From Caulobacter sp. BP25 (GTDB lineage Bacteria > Pseudomonadota > Alphaproteobacteria > Caulobacterales > Caulobacteraceae): a stretch of 64,000 nt of DNA. The notes below the pieces were generated by a model. It saw only the letters and a list, made by a program, of their open reading frames with translations. It was not told the origin of the DNA and made no database searches. The translations under genes were made by a program, and so were the position numbers. This document shows, one piece after another, positions 55,966-64,000 of the stretch (within the stretch, counting starts at the first letter, position 1; each line of letters opens with the position of its first letter). Location of the stretch: NCBI RefSeq assembly GCF_002737755.1, contig NZ_PEGH01000017.1, forward strand, positions 310,001 to 374,000, given 5' to 3'.

Positions 55966-58900
55966 TCAGTTGCCCACCCCGACCGTGTTGTCGTCGCCGT
56001 TGCGGTCGATGACGGTGTTGTAGGGGTCGATCCCGGCGAACTTGGGCTTCTTGGATACCGTAAAGGTGAACGTCTGCATGCCCGAACGGATCTGACGGCG
56101 CTCGTAAACAAGCACGTCCTTGCCGCCAAACCCCTTGTCGCCGGGCTTGGCGGTGAAGAGGCCAATTTCCATAGACTCATTGAGAGCGGCGGAGCTCTCC
56201 CTCCCCTTACCGTCGGCGTACTTCTTCTGGGCGTCGACCGTGACCGTGACGTCGAACTTGCCGTCAGGTCTAGCTTTCACCGAGGCGCTCTGGGCCTTGA
56301 GATCATAGAGCGTGATCTTCTCGAAGAGATCGGTGATCAGCGCCTGCTTGTCCGCTGGGGCCTCGGCGCGAAAGGCGGCCACGACCTCGTTCATGGTCGG
56401 GTAGGGCGCGGCCTTGAAAGCGTATCGGGCCAGGAGGTCGCGTAGAGCGGCGTTGACCTTGTCCTCGCCGATCTGGTCGGCCAGGCGGTACATGACCAAC
56501 GAGCCCTTGTTGTAGTGGATATAGGGCTGGTTCTCGACTCGATTGAGCGACAACTCCTCGATAACTTCGCCGCCACGCGCGCGCAGATATTGGTCCAATT
56601 CATACTTCAGGAACTTGCGGATCATCGGCTCGCCATAGATCTTCTTCATGACCATCAGCGCCGAGTACTGGGCCAGAGTCTCGGACATGGCCGTGGCGCC
56701 CTGCTCGTCCGCGCCGATCAGTTGGTGCGCCCACCACTGATGGCCGATCTCATGCGCCCCGACATACGTAACCATGTCGATCTTGGTCGGATCGCTATAG
56801 TTGGCGATGAAGCCCAGGTTCTCCGACCAGGGTATCGTATTGGCGAACGACTGGGCGAAGTCCGCGTAGCCGGGAAACTCCTGATAGCGTAGCTGCCGAA
56901 ACTGGTAGGGGCTGAAATTGGCCTGATAGTAGTCGAGAGAGGCCTTCATCGAGCGTTCCATGCGATCGATGTTCCAGGCGTGCTTGGGATCGTAATAGAT
57001 CGCGAGTTCGATCCCCTTGTAACCGGCGGTCTTGACCGCGTAGCGGGCCGACTGGATCGAGAAGAAGTGCAGGATCGGGGCCTCGGTCTTGAATCGCGCG
57101 GTCCGACGGCCGTTCTTCGTTACGTCCCAGACCTTGTAGCCTGGTGCAATCGGGGTCTGGTCAGCGTCGGTGGTCACGGTGATGTCAGCGGTCACCCAGT
57201 CGCTATCCTGACGAAGAGCGTTGTGCGCCACGGCGGCGGGATCGCCAAGCTTGGCGGGACGTGGCGGCGGCGGCAGCTTGTATTTGCGGCGCTTAGCGCG
57301 GTCCTTCAGCAGGCCGTCGCGGGTCATCCCCAACCCTGGCGCCAGTTCCTGGTCATTGAGGAACGTACCGTTATCGACCAAGCGCGTGTCGTTGCCGCGA
57401 TTCCTGAAACCCACCTGCTGGCGGACCGTTGAGAAGGACATCGCTCGGGTCTCGCCCGGCTCCATCGGCGAGTCGAAGGTGAAGATGCGGTAGTTGAAGC
57501 GGTCGAAGGTCTTTTTCGAGCGTGCGCCTTCGATCGAGAGCCCCCGAACCTTCAGGTCACGGTCGAAGCGGACGTGAATCTCGCGCAGCGGCTTGTCGGT
57601 GCGATTCTGCACCGTGTAGACGCCCTTTGCCGTCGCCGTGGACTCGTGCGGCCGCAGATCAACCTCCAGCCTCACCGAGGTGATGGTCGGCTGGGGAACC
57701 TTCTCGAGCGGCAGCAAGGTCTTTTCATAAGCGGCAAGCCAGCGCTCGTCGTCGAGACTGGTCCGGTATTCGTTCCAGACGTTGGTATTCAGATAGATAA
57801 AGGCGCCGGCGCTCACGAAGACCACTGCCGCGCCCAGCGCAACACCGCCCGCAGAGCCGCGCAGCCGGCGTGGAACGGCCGCTAGGCGTGGCATCAGGCG
57901 GGTCTCGGTCCCGCGCCGCCACAGCACGTGGCACATCACAAGCAGGATCACCGCGAATGCGGACCAGTAGAGCCGCGCCCACCAGGCGCCGATCCAGAAT
58001 TGCCCCAGACCGTTCATGTCCGATCGCGGTGCCGAAGGCCCACTCGGATAGCTGTAGAGCATGTGGTCGAGGCCGAAGTTGGCCGCGACGATCTGGGCGA
58101 TGATGTACACGACCATAAGGCCCCAACCGACGAACTTGTGCGGCGAGAGCACTTGGATGAACACGGCCAGCACCGCCAGCAGTAGGCAGTCCACGGTCTG
58201 GGGCAGGAGCCACCACACCACGTAGTTGGCCAACTCTAAGTTCGTATAGCCCTTGAACAGCTGCATCAGCACAGCGACGACGATACTCACCGCAAAGGTC
58301 GAGGTCAGAACGAGGGCGATGGCGATCGTCTTGGGGACCACAAAGGCCCAGTCTGGGATCGGGGTAGCGTCGATGATCTCGTGCGTTTTGCGATCCTGCT
58401 CGCGCCAGACCAGCTCCCCCGCGTAGAACGAGGCGATGACGATCGTCATGAAGACGAAGATTCCTTCCAGCGCGCCGATCATTACGCGGGTGACCGGATA
58501 CACCGAGCCGCCGTAGAGATTGTCCTCGGTGGCGCGCCAGAGATTGGTCAACGACAGCACCACCGCTAGGCCCAGCAACACCAGATAGGCTGGACTGACG
58601 AACACCTGGCGGGCGTCAAGGCGAGCTCGCGCCCATAGCTGGTTCAGGCGGCTGGCGCGGTCGAAGCGCTGGGTTCCGCGCGTCGCAGAAACCGGAACCG
58701 GCGCATCGACCTCGGCCTTCTTACTCGCCTTGCTCCGGCGGGGGGCCGGCGCGATCCGAAACAGCGGGTAAGCCGCGGCGACAATGGTCAGTGACACGCC
58801 CAGCCATAGCGCGCGATTGGCCAGCAGATAGCCGGCCAGTTCGGGGACCTGGCTGTTACGCTCCGTCGCCGTCCAGTAGCGCGTCGCCAGGCCGAAGGCC

Positions 58901-59538
58901 GCTCCGCCGAAGGGCTCCCAGAGGGCGGCGATCTTCTCCATGCCTGGCTGACGCAGGAAGCTGGAGCCGATCGTTTGCAACACCATGAAGGCGATGACGC
59001 CGACATAGGTCCACATCATCGAACGCGTGACCGTGGTCAGGGCGAAGAACACCGCGGAGGTCAGCAGCAGCGTCGGCAGGGCCAAGACGAAATAGGCGAA
59101 GAGATAGTGGTTGAGAGCGAACGGACCCAGGGTCTCTGCATCGACCCAGGGCATGACCGAACCGACCATCAGGCCTAACGGAACGGCCAGGAACGAGATC
59201 GCCGCCGCCAGGAACGCACCGGCGAAGCGGCCGTACAGATAGTCGAACTTGGACAGCGACGTAGAGCGCAGGATGGCGCCGTAGCCGGTATCGTCGTCGC
59301 GTAAGATAATGTTGGCGACGAACGCCGTCGTCACGAACATGTAGAGGACAGAGAATACCAAACTCAGTTGGGCGATCACCGTCGCGGCGTTACGGTGGAC
59401 ATTGGCCGTCGAGCCGATCTGCACGACACTGGACGCCACCGCCCCAAAGGCCAGAAGAAAAAAGAAGCCGACGCCAACCCAGAAAACGGGCTGCTTCAAC
59501 TGGTAGCGGAGCTCGAAACCCGCGATCTTGCGAAACAT
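55966..59538 (-). CDS. ABC transporter permease fused to an M1 metallopeptidase
   Basis: 1190 aa. The first 600 residues are membrane-embedded, built as two ABC-2 permease-like halves (ELRYQLKQPVFWVGVGFFFLLAF at the start; a second block after about 330). The C-terminal 600 residues are a periplasmic M1-type peptidase with AHEIGHQWW and, 18 residues on, ETLAQYS for the Glu ligand. An N-terminal beta domain precedes it (TVQNRTDKPLREIHVRF). GGAGGG precedes the ATG at 59538, 13 bases after the ATPase stop. Probably exports or processes a peptide; substrate unknown. Related fusions occur in other bacteria. Confidence 0.85.
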   Translation of the reverse strand: MFRKIAGFELRYQLKQPVFWVGVGFFFLLAFGAVASSVVQIGSTANVHRNAATVIAQLSLVFSVLYMFVTTAFVANIILRDDDTGYGAILRSTSLSKFDYLYGRFAGAFLAAAISFLAVPLGLMVGSVMPWVDAETLGPFALNHYLFAYFVLALPTLLLTSAVFFALTTVTRSMMWTYVGVIAFMVLQTIGSSFLRQPGMEKIAALWEPFGGAAFGLATRYWTATERNSQVPELAGYLLANRALWLGVSLTIVAAAYPLFRIAPAPRRSKASKKAEVDAPVPVSATRGTQRFDRASRLNQLWARARLDARQVFVSPAYLVLLGLAVVLSLTNLWRATEDNLYGGSVYPVTRVMIGALEGIFVFMTIVIASFYAGELVWREQDRKTHEIIDATPIPDWAFVVPKTIAIALVLTSTFAVSIVVAVLMQLFKGYTNLELANYVVWWLLPQTVDCLLLAVLAVFIQVLSPHKFVGWGLMVVYIIAQIVAANFGLDHMLYSYPSGPSAPRSDMNGLGQFWIGAWWARLYWSAFAVILLVMCHVLWRRGTETRLMPRLAAVPRRLRGSAGGVALGAAVVFVSAGAFIYLNTNVWNEYRTSLDDERWLAAYEKTLLPLEKVPQPTITSVRLEVDLRPHESTATAKGVYTVQNRTDKPLREIHVRFDRDLKVRGLSIEGARSKKTFDRFNYRIFTFDSPMEPGETRAMSFSTVRQQVGFRNRGNDTRLVDNGTFLNDQELAPGLGMTRDGLLKDRAKRRKYKLPPPPRPAKLGDPAAVAHNALRQDSDWVTADITVTTDADQTPIAPGYKVWDVTKNGRRTARFKTEAPILHFFSIQSARYAVKTAGYKGIELAIYYDPKHAWNIDRMERSMKASLDYYQANFSPYQFRQLRYQEFPGYADFAQSFANTIPWSENLGFIANYSDPTKIDMVTYVGAHEIGHQWWAHQLIGADEQGATAMSETLAQYSALMVMKKIYGEPMIRKFLKYELDQYLRARGGEVIEELSLNRVENQPYIHYNKGSLVMYRLADQIGEDKVNAALRDLLARYAFKAAPYPTMNEVVAAFRAEAPADKQALITDLFEKITLYDLKAQSASVKARPDGKFDVTVTVDAQKKYADGKGRESSAALNESMEIGLFTAKPGDKGFGGKDVLVYERRQIRSGMQTFTFTVSKKPKFAGIDPYNTVIDRNGDDNTVGVGN

Positions 59539-59551
59539 CGGCCGCCCTCCG

Positions 59552-60430
59552 TCAGGCTGCGCGCCGAGTGGTCGAGAGGGTGGAGAAATAGACATCCTCC
59601 AGCCCGCCCTCCACCGGCGTGAAGCCGTCGCCCGGGTTGCCGTCGGACTCGATATGGATGACGGTGCGCCCCGCCAGCAGACGGGTGGAAATGACTTTAT
59701 AGCGAGCCTTGGTGGCTTCGAGTTCGCTCTTGTCGATGACCTTCTTCCAGATCCGACCCTTCAGCTTGGCGACCAGATCGGTCGGCGCGCCTTCGCTAAC
59801 GATGCGGCCGTCGCAAATGATCGCCATAGCGGGGCACAGATCGGAGACGTCCTCGACGATATGGGTCGAGAGGATCACCACGACGTTCTCGCCGATCTCG
59901 GCCAGCAGGTTGAGGAAGCGATTACGTTCTTCGGGGTCGAGACCGGCCGTCGGCTCATCGACGATGATCAGGCGCGGATCGCCGATCAGGGCCTGGGCGA
60001 TACCGAAGCGTTGGCGCATGCCGCCAGAGAAGCCCGCGATCGCCTTCTTGCGCACGTTCCACAGGTTCACCTGGTTCAGCAGATGCTCGACGGTCTGCTT
60101 CCGATCCTTGGCGTCGGCGATCCCTTTCAGGACAGCCATATGATCCAGCATGTCGTAGGCCGAGACGCGCGGATAAACGCCGAAGTCCTGCGGCAGGTAG
60201 CCCAAAGTCCGGCGCAGCAGTTCGGGCGTCTTCAAAACGTCGATATCACCGAAGCGGATGTGGCCAGAGCTTGGCGCCTGAAGGGTCGCGATCGTGCGCA
60301 TCAAGGTCGACTTGCCGGCGCCGTTCGGGCCGAGAAGGCCGAACATTCCGCGCGGGATCGTCAGATTGACCTCGTCCAAGGCTTTCACGCCGCTACCGTA
60401 GACGTGGGTCAAGTTCTCGATGATCAGCAT
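59552..60430 (-). CDS. ABC transporter ATPase
   Basis: 292 aa. Walker A GPNGAGKSTLMR, Q-loop LGYLPQDFGVYP, signature FSGGMRQRFGIAQALIG, Walker B RLIIVDEPTAGLD and the H-loop STHIVEDV. It is of the NatA/YadG kind that pairs with ABC-2 permeases, here the permease-M1 fusion 13 bases downstream. ATG at 60430 (MLIIENLTHVYG) is preferred over the longer frame to 60505. Confidence 0.93.
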   Translation of the reverse strand: MLIIENLTHVYGSGVKALDEVNLTIPRGMFGLLGPNGAGKSTLMRTIATLQAPSSGHIRFGDIDVLKTPELLRRTLGYLPQDFGVYPRVSAYDMLDHMAVLKGIADAKDRKQTVEHLLNQVNLWNVRKKAIAGFSGGMRQRFGIAQALIGDPRLIIVDEPTAGLDPEERNRFLNLLAEIGENVVVILSTHIVEDVSDLCPAMAIICDGRIVSEGAPTDLVAKLKGRIWKKVIDKSELEATKARYKVISTRLLAGRTVIHIESDGNPGDGFTPVEGGLEDVYFSTLSTTRRAA

Positions 60431-60635
60431 GAACGTTTCCGATGCCCCCATATACCGCCCGAATATCCCCATAACGTCATGACTCGGCGGCGCGGATGGG
60501 GGCAAGTGAAAGAACGTTTAGGCCCCGCTTCAACCTGACGATTGCGCAAGGCGCCCCTTGGAGGGGGGACGTGGCGCCCCTTCAACCCGTTGACGAGGGT
60601 TTTTGCGAGCACGGTTTGGGTCTACAGGAGGCCCC

Positions 60636-61316
60636 ATGACGAACTACGCCTTTCCTCCGCACGCCCTTCCGACGGTCCCGGTGGAGGGATCGGATACGGT
60701 CTTCCCGGTGCGCAGGGTTCTTTGCGTCGGACGAAACTACGCCGCGCACAGGCGCGAAATGGGCGGCGACGAGCGCGATCCGCCGTTCTTCTTCGCCAAG
60801 CCTGCGGACGCCGTCGCGCCGCTGCGCCACGAAATCCCCTACCCGCCCGCGACCAGCGACCTGCATCATGAGGTCGAGCTCGTCGTAGCGCTGAAGGCCG
60901 GCGGCGCGAATCTCACGCCAGAGCAGGCCCTCGCCTGCGTCTTTGGCTACGCGGTGGGCGTGGACCTCACCCGCCGCGACCTGCAGGGCGCGGCGAAGGC
61001 CAAGGGCCAGCCCTGGGAGGCCGGCAAGGCGTTCGACGCCAGCGCTCCGATAAGCGCCATCCGGGTCATGGCCCCGCCCGCGCCAGAGGCCGCCATCACG
61101 CTGCGGGTCAACGGAACCGAGCGTCAGCGCGGTCAGATCGGCGACATGATCTGGAGTGTGGGCGAGGTGATCGCCAAGGCCAGCGCGCTTTGGACCCTTG
61201 CGGCGGGAGACCTGATCTTCACCGGCACGCCCGAAGGCGTTGGCGCCATCGCGCGCGGAGACGTCGTGACCAGCGAGGTCGAGAGCGTCGGTCGTCTCGA
61301 ATTCACCCTGGTCTGA
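60636..61316 (+). CDS. Fumarylacetoacetate/fumarylpyruvate hydrolase family protein
   Basis: 226 aa. FAH fold with VLCVGRNYAAHRREMG at the N-terminus, metal ligands in HHEVELVVAL and VGVDLTRRDLQ, catalytic region KAFDASAPIS and the GDLIFTGTPEGVG end. AGGAGG sits a few bases before ATG 60636. Directly followed by maiA (7 bases), so it probably hydrolyses fumarylpyruvate or a related acylpyruvate from an aromatic pathway such as gentisate. Which ring compound is not shown. Confidence 0.85.
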   Translation: MTNYAFPPHALPTVPVEGSDTVFPVRRVLCVGRNYAAHRREMGGDERDPPFFFAKPADAVAPLRHEIPYPPATSDLHHEVELVVALKAGGANLTPEQALACVFGYAVGVDLTRRDLQGAAKAKGQPWEAGKAFDASAPISAIRVMAPPAPEAAITLRVNGTERQRGQIGDMIWSVGEVIAKASALWTLAAGDLIFTGTPEGVGAIARGDVVTSEVESVGRLEFTLV

Positions 61317-61323
61317 GGTTGGA

Positions 61324-61956
61324 ATGAAACTCGTTCTGCACAGCGCCAAGCGCGCGAGCGCGCCCTATCGGGTGCGGATAGGCCTGAACCTCAAAGGTCT
61401 GGCCTTCGAGCTGCGACCTGTCGATCTCGTCTCGAACGCCCACCAGACGGCAGACTATCGCAGCCTTAACGCCCAGGCCCTGGTGCCGACGCTGGAGGTC
61501 GATGGTCGCCCTCTCACGCAGAGCCTGGCGATCCTGGAATGGCTGGAGGAGGTCTTTCCAGAGCCTCCTCTTCTGCCGACCGATCCCTTCGACCGCGCCA
61601 CAGTGCGCGCCATGGCCGAGATCATCGCCTGCGATATCCATCCGCTGAACAATCTGCGGATCCTGCGGGCGTTGACCGCATTGGAAATCGGCGAGGATCA
61701 ACGCAACGCTTGGGTCGCGCGATGGATCTCTGACGGCTTTACCGCGTTGGAGCCGATGGTCGCTCGTCACGGCGGCGCTTTCGCCTTCGGCGACACGCCG
61801 GGACTCGTGGATTGTCTTCTGGCGCCTCAAGTGTTCAACGCCAGCCGCTTCAACATCGACCTCTCGCCATTCCCAGCGATCCAAGCCGCCGCCGCCCGCG
61901 CGGCCGGGCATCCGGCCATCGCAGCCGCACACCCTGATCATCATCCGGAGCGCTAG
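61324..61956 (+). CDS. maiA: Maleylacetoacetate/maleylpyruvate isomerase (zeta GST)
   Basis: 210 aa. Zeta-class GST motif SAKRASAPYRVRIGLNLKG, thioredoxin-fold end NAQALVPTLEVDGRPLTQSLAILEWLEE-type, then DIHPLNNLRILRAL. Would use glutathione to isomerise the cis ring-cleavage product for the hydrolase encoded just upstream. Its stop touches the ATG of the carbonic anhydrase gene. Confidence 0.85.
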   Translation: MKLVLHSAKRASAPYRVRIGLNLKGLAFELRPVDLVSNAHQTADYRSLNAQALVPTLEVDGRPLTQSLAILEWLEEVFPEPPLLPTDPFDRATVRAMAEIIACDIHPLNNLRILRALTALEIGEDQRNAWVARWISDGFTALEPMVARHGGAFAFGDTPGLVDCLLAPQVFNASRFNIDLSPFPAIQAAAARAAGHPAIAAAHPDHHPER

Positions 61957-62589
61957 ATGCTTGAGGATCTGAAAGCCAAGAACGCCGCGTGGTCAAAGAG
62001 CAAGACCCAGGTTGATCCGGACTTCTTCAAGCGTCTCGAGGGCCAGCAAAGCCCGGAGTATCTTTGGATTGGCTGTAGCGACAGCCGGGTTCCCGCCAAC
62101 GAGATCGTCGGCCTGGATCCAGGCGAGCTATTCGTGCATCGCAACGTCGCCAACCTCGCCCCGCCCCAGGACGCTAACTATCTCAGCGTGCTGCAGTTTG
62201 CGGTCGACGTTCTGAAGGTCAAGCACATCATGGTCGTGGGACACTACGGCTGCGGTGGCGTCGCCGCAGCGATAGACGGCCAACGGCGTGGCCTTGTCGA
62301 CCATTGGCTGCATCCGATCCGCGAAGTTTGCGCCGAGCACAAGCACGAGCTTGAGAAAATTCCGGAAAAGCGCGCGATGCTGGACCGCCTCACCGAGCTG
62401 AACGTCGCGCGTCAGGTCCGCAATGTGGCGGCTGACGTCTTCGTCCAGGACGCCTGGGCGCGAGGCCAATCCCTGGCCGTGCACGGCTGGGTGTATTCGC
62501 TGCACAACGGCCTGGTCACCGATCTGGATATCGGCATCGCGAGCCTAGGCGACTACGAGCGGGTGGTGGCGGAGTCCATGTCCAGCTAG
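61957..62589 (+). CDS. can: Beta-carbonic anhydrase, cytoplasmic
   Basis: 210 aa. Zn ligands and catalytic dyad in WIGCSDSRVPANEIVGLDPGELF (Cys, Asp, Arg) and VVGHYGCGGV (His, Cys). The layout and C-terminus HGWVYSLHNGLVTDLD match E. coli Can. Supplies bicarbonate for carboxylation. Starts right after the maiA stop. Convergent with a second carbonic anhydrase. Confidence 0.95.
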   Translation: MLEDLKAKNAAWSKSKTQVDPDFFKRLEGQQSPEYLWIGCSDSRVPANEIVGLDPGELFVHRNVANLAPPQDANYLSVLQFAVDVLKVKHIMVVGHYGCGGVAAAIDGQRRGLVDHWLHPIREVCAEHKHELEKIPEKRAMLDRLTELNVARQVRNVAADVFVQDAWARGQSLAVHGWVYSLHNGLVTDLDIGIASLGDYERVVAESMSS

Positions 62590-63410
62590 GCGTCGAAGGC
62601 CACCGTGCCCGTAGTCAGGTCGTAGCAGGCCGAAACGACCTTCAGCCGCCCCTCCTCGACCCGCTCGGCCAACGTCCCGTCGGCCACTTTCAGGCGACGG
62701 GCGATATCGCGGACATTCTGGCGGATCGCCGCGTCCTGCAGGTCAGCGGGGTGCTGTTCCTCGGCCTCCAGGACGGCCGGCAGGATAGGCAGCACCATCT
62801 CGTACAAGGCGCCATGCAGTTCGGCGTGCTTGGTGGCGACGTCCACCGCCGCGCCCACAGCGCCGCACTTGGTGTGGCCCAGCACCACGATGAGCGGGGC
62901 TCCCAGGTGCTCGACGGCGTAGACGATCGAGCCGAGGCCCTCCCGGCTGACGGTCGATCCAGCGACACGGACGACAAACAGCTCGCCAAGATTGCAGTCG
63001 AAGATCAGTTCCGGTGCGGCGCGGCTGTCGGAACAGCCGATGATGACGGCGAACGGCTTCTGCCCCTTGGACAGCTCCGCCACGCGCGCCATCGAGGGCA
63101 GGGAGATATTAGCGCCGCCACGGGCGAAGATGGCGTTGCCGTGCTTGAGACGACCCAGCGCCTCGTCCGGGCTGATGGCCATGGCCTCGGCGGCCGCCGG
63201 CGCATGAGCCGGCTCCGGCGTCACGGGCTTAACCGTCGCCAGCGCCTTGTCGAGCGCGGCCTTGTCGGTGGCCTGATGCTTGAGTGCGTGGGCCGTGCGG
63301 CGACCCTTCTTGGTCAGAAGGCTCGGAGAGCCGCCTTCGCCCTCGGCAAACGCGATAGCCGGCGCGGCCACGCCCATGAGAGCGCCCAGCAGCAATCGTC
63401 TCGAAACCAT
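62586..63410 (-). CDS. Beta-carbonic anhydrase, exported
   Basis: 274 aa. N-terminal VSRRLLLGALMGVAAPAIAFAEG is a signal with a twin-Arg-like pair, so export is likely. Linker about 30-80. The core has IIGCSDSRAAPELIFDCNLGELF and VLGHTKCGAVGAAV, all Zn ligands in place. Length above Can comes from the linker. Ends 4 bases inside the can gene, tail to tail. Its role may be periplasmic CO2/bicarbonate handling. Confidence 0.88.
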   Translation of the reverse strand: MVSRRLLLGALMGVAAPAIAFAEGEGGSPSLLTKKGRRTAHALKHQATDKAALDKALATVKPVTPEPAHAPAAAEAMAISPDEALGRLKHGNAIFARGGANISLPSMARVAELSKGQKPFAVIIGCSDSRAAPELIFDCNLGELFVVRVAGSTVSREGLGSIVYAVEHLGAPLIVVLGHTKCGAVGAAVDVATKHAELHGALYEMVLPILPAVLEAEEQHPADLQDAAIRQNVRDIARRLKVADGTLAERVEEGRLKVVSACYDLTTGTVAFDA

Positions 63411-63482
63411 CTCGTCCCCCGACGTCGGTCAATGTCGCGAAACGCTAAGCCAGAACGGCTCTAAGGAACGTTAATCGAAGGC

Positions 63483-63956
63483 CTAGAGCGGCAATTCAAC
63501 GCGCTTGACCACGGTGCGCATGGCGATGCTTGAGCTGACTCTGACGACACCGGGAATACGAGTCAGCTCTTGAGCGTGCACGCGCTCGAGGTCATCGACA
63601 TCGCGGACCACCAGACGAAGCAAATAGTCCGACCCGCCCGTCATCAGGTAGCATTCAGCGACTTCGCGGACATTGGCGATCGCCTTTTCGAAGGCGCTCA
63701 GCGCCGACTCCGCCTGAGACGACAGAGTAACGGTCACGAAGACGCTGAGCGGCAACCCCACGGCGCGTTCGTCGATCACAGCGGCGTATCGGCTGATCAC
63801 ACCGGACTCTTCCAAGGCCCGAACCCGGCGCAGGCAGGCGGACTCGGAAAGATTCACCGCCTCGCCCATTTCCACATAGCTGGCTCGCCCCCGCCTCTGC
63901 AGGAGGTTGAGGAGCTTCCGGTCGAAACCATCGAGGCTAGCGGCGGGTTTAGTCAT
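63483..63956 (-). CDS. Lrp/AsnC-family transcriptional regulator
   Basis: 157 aa. HTH: LDGFDRKLLNLLQRRGRASYVEMGEAVNLSESACLRRVRALEESGVI-type opening. Then the RAM/AsnC ligand-binding domain (VFVTVTLSSQAESALSAFEK, CYLMTGGSDYLLRLVVRD). ATG at 63956; GTG at 63965 is an alternative. Complete in the window, 72 bases from the carbonic anhydrase. Target unknown. Confidence 0.92.
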   Translation of the reverse strand: MTKPAASLDGFDRKLLNLLQRRGRASYVEMGEAVNLSESACLRRVRALEESGVISRYAAVIDERAVGLPLSVFVTVTLSSQAESALSAFEKAIANVREVAECYLMTGGSDYLLRLVVRDVDDLERVHAQELTRIPGVVRVSSSIAMRTVVKRVELPL

Positions 63957-64000
63957 GCTTGGCACGTCCGGCGCAGGAATCCTGCATTAAACTAGTATCA

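Noticed and set aside
60582..61349. 255-codon minus-strand open frame over the FAH gene
   Set aside because: Antisense to a clear hydrolase gene, no domain, no ribosome-binding site.

Overview
The window is high-GC alphaproteobacterial DNA and almost certainly Caulobacter. It carries chpT, a hybrid kinase laid out like ShkA, and the complete phyR / nepR-sigT-phyK general stress response locus, each with very Caulobacter-like protein sequence. The exact species cannot be told from the sequence alone. Coding density is high, with many 4-base ATGA overlaps and only two gaps above 300 bases (1-337 and 9597-9952).

Layout. (1) 0.3-9.6 kb: an exopolysaccharide export and polymerisation block, nearly all on the minus strand: Wza-like exporter, Ser/Thr-phosphatase-like protein, a 50-aa membrane peptide, O-antigen-ligase-like polymerase, Wzc-like tyrosine autokinase, outer-membrane barrel and an Ala-rich exported protein. 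A plus-strand transglutaminase-like cysteine peptidase sits inside it. (2) 9.9-20.5 kb: a soluble MCP-like sensor, then gyrB-recF, VOC protein, S9 peptidase and dnaN, then grpE-hrcA. (3) 20.6-34.1 kb: housekeeping genes rph, an HtrA-like protein without His and Asp, rdgB-hemW, rsmI-yraN-sirB1-like, gshB, comM, a frameshifted shkA, ampG. (4) 34.1-41.5 kb: envelope protease, DUF350, ArsR/AHSA1 pair, rlmN, SDR, cysQ, DUF3553, then chpT with CheY-like and CheR-like proteins. (5) 42.7-52.0 kb: the general stress response region. (6) 52.1-64 kb: HWE kinase, CoA-transferase, DUF4142 lipoprotein, an ABC transporter whose permease is fused to an M1 metallopeptidase, FAH hydrolase with maiA, two beta-carbonic anhydrases and an Lrp/AsnC regulator.

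The most informative signal is regulatory. Reading both strands for the EcfG/SigT promoter (GGAAC, 16 or 17 bases, CGTT) gives nine perfect matches between 42.9 and 52.0 kb. They sit upstream of an entericidin-like lipoprotein, nepR-sigT-phyK, phyR (twice), a pair of small membrane proteins, a lipid-kinase/phosphoesterase operon, a DUF1328 protein, a DUF883/holin-like membrane pair, and one stretch with no protein gene. That last promoter (47202-47226) leads directly into a strongly folded transcript with an unpaired run of six C and a good intrinsic terminator. I read this as a SigT-dependent small RNA of the GsrN type.

A second pattern is damage. shkA, an OmpA-like gene and a glycine-zipper lipoprotein gene need four single-base insertions to read through. 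All four fall in short G runs (sense strand) and all have the same direction. This is either real inactivation or systematic base loss in the assembly.
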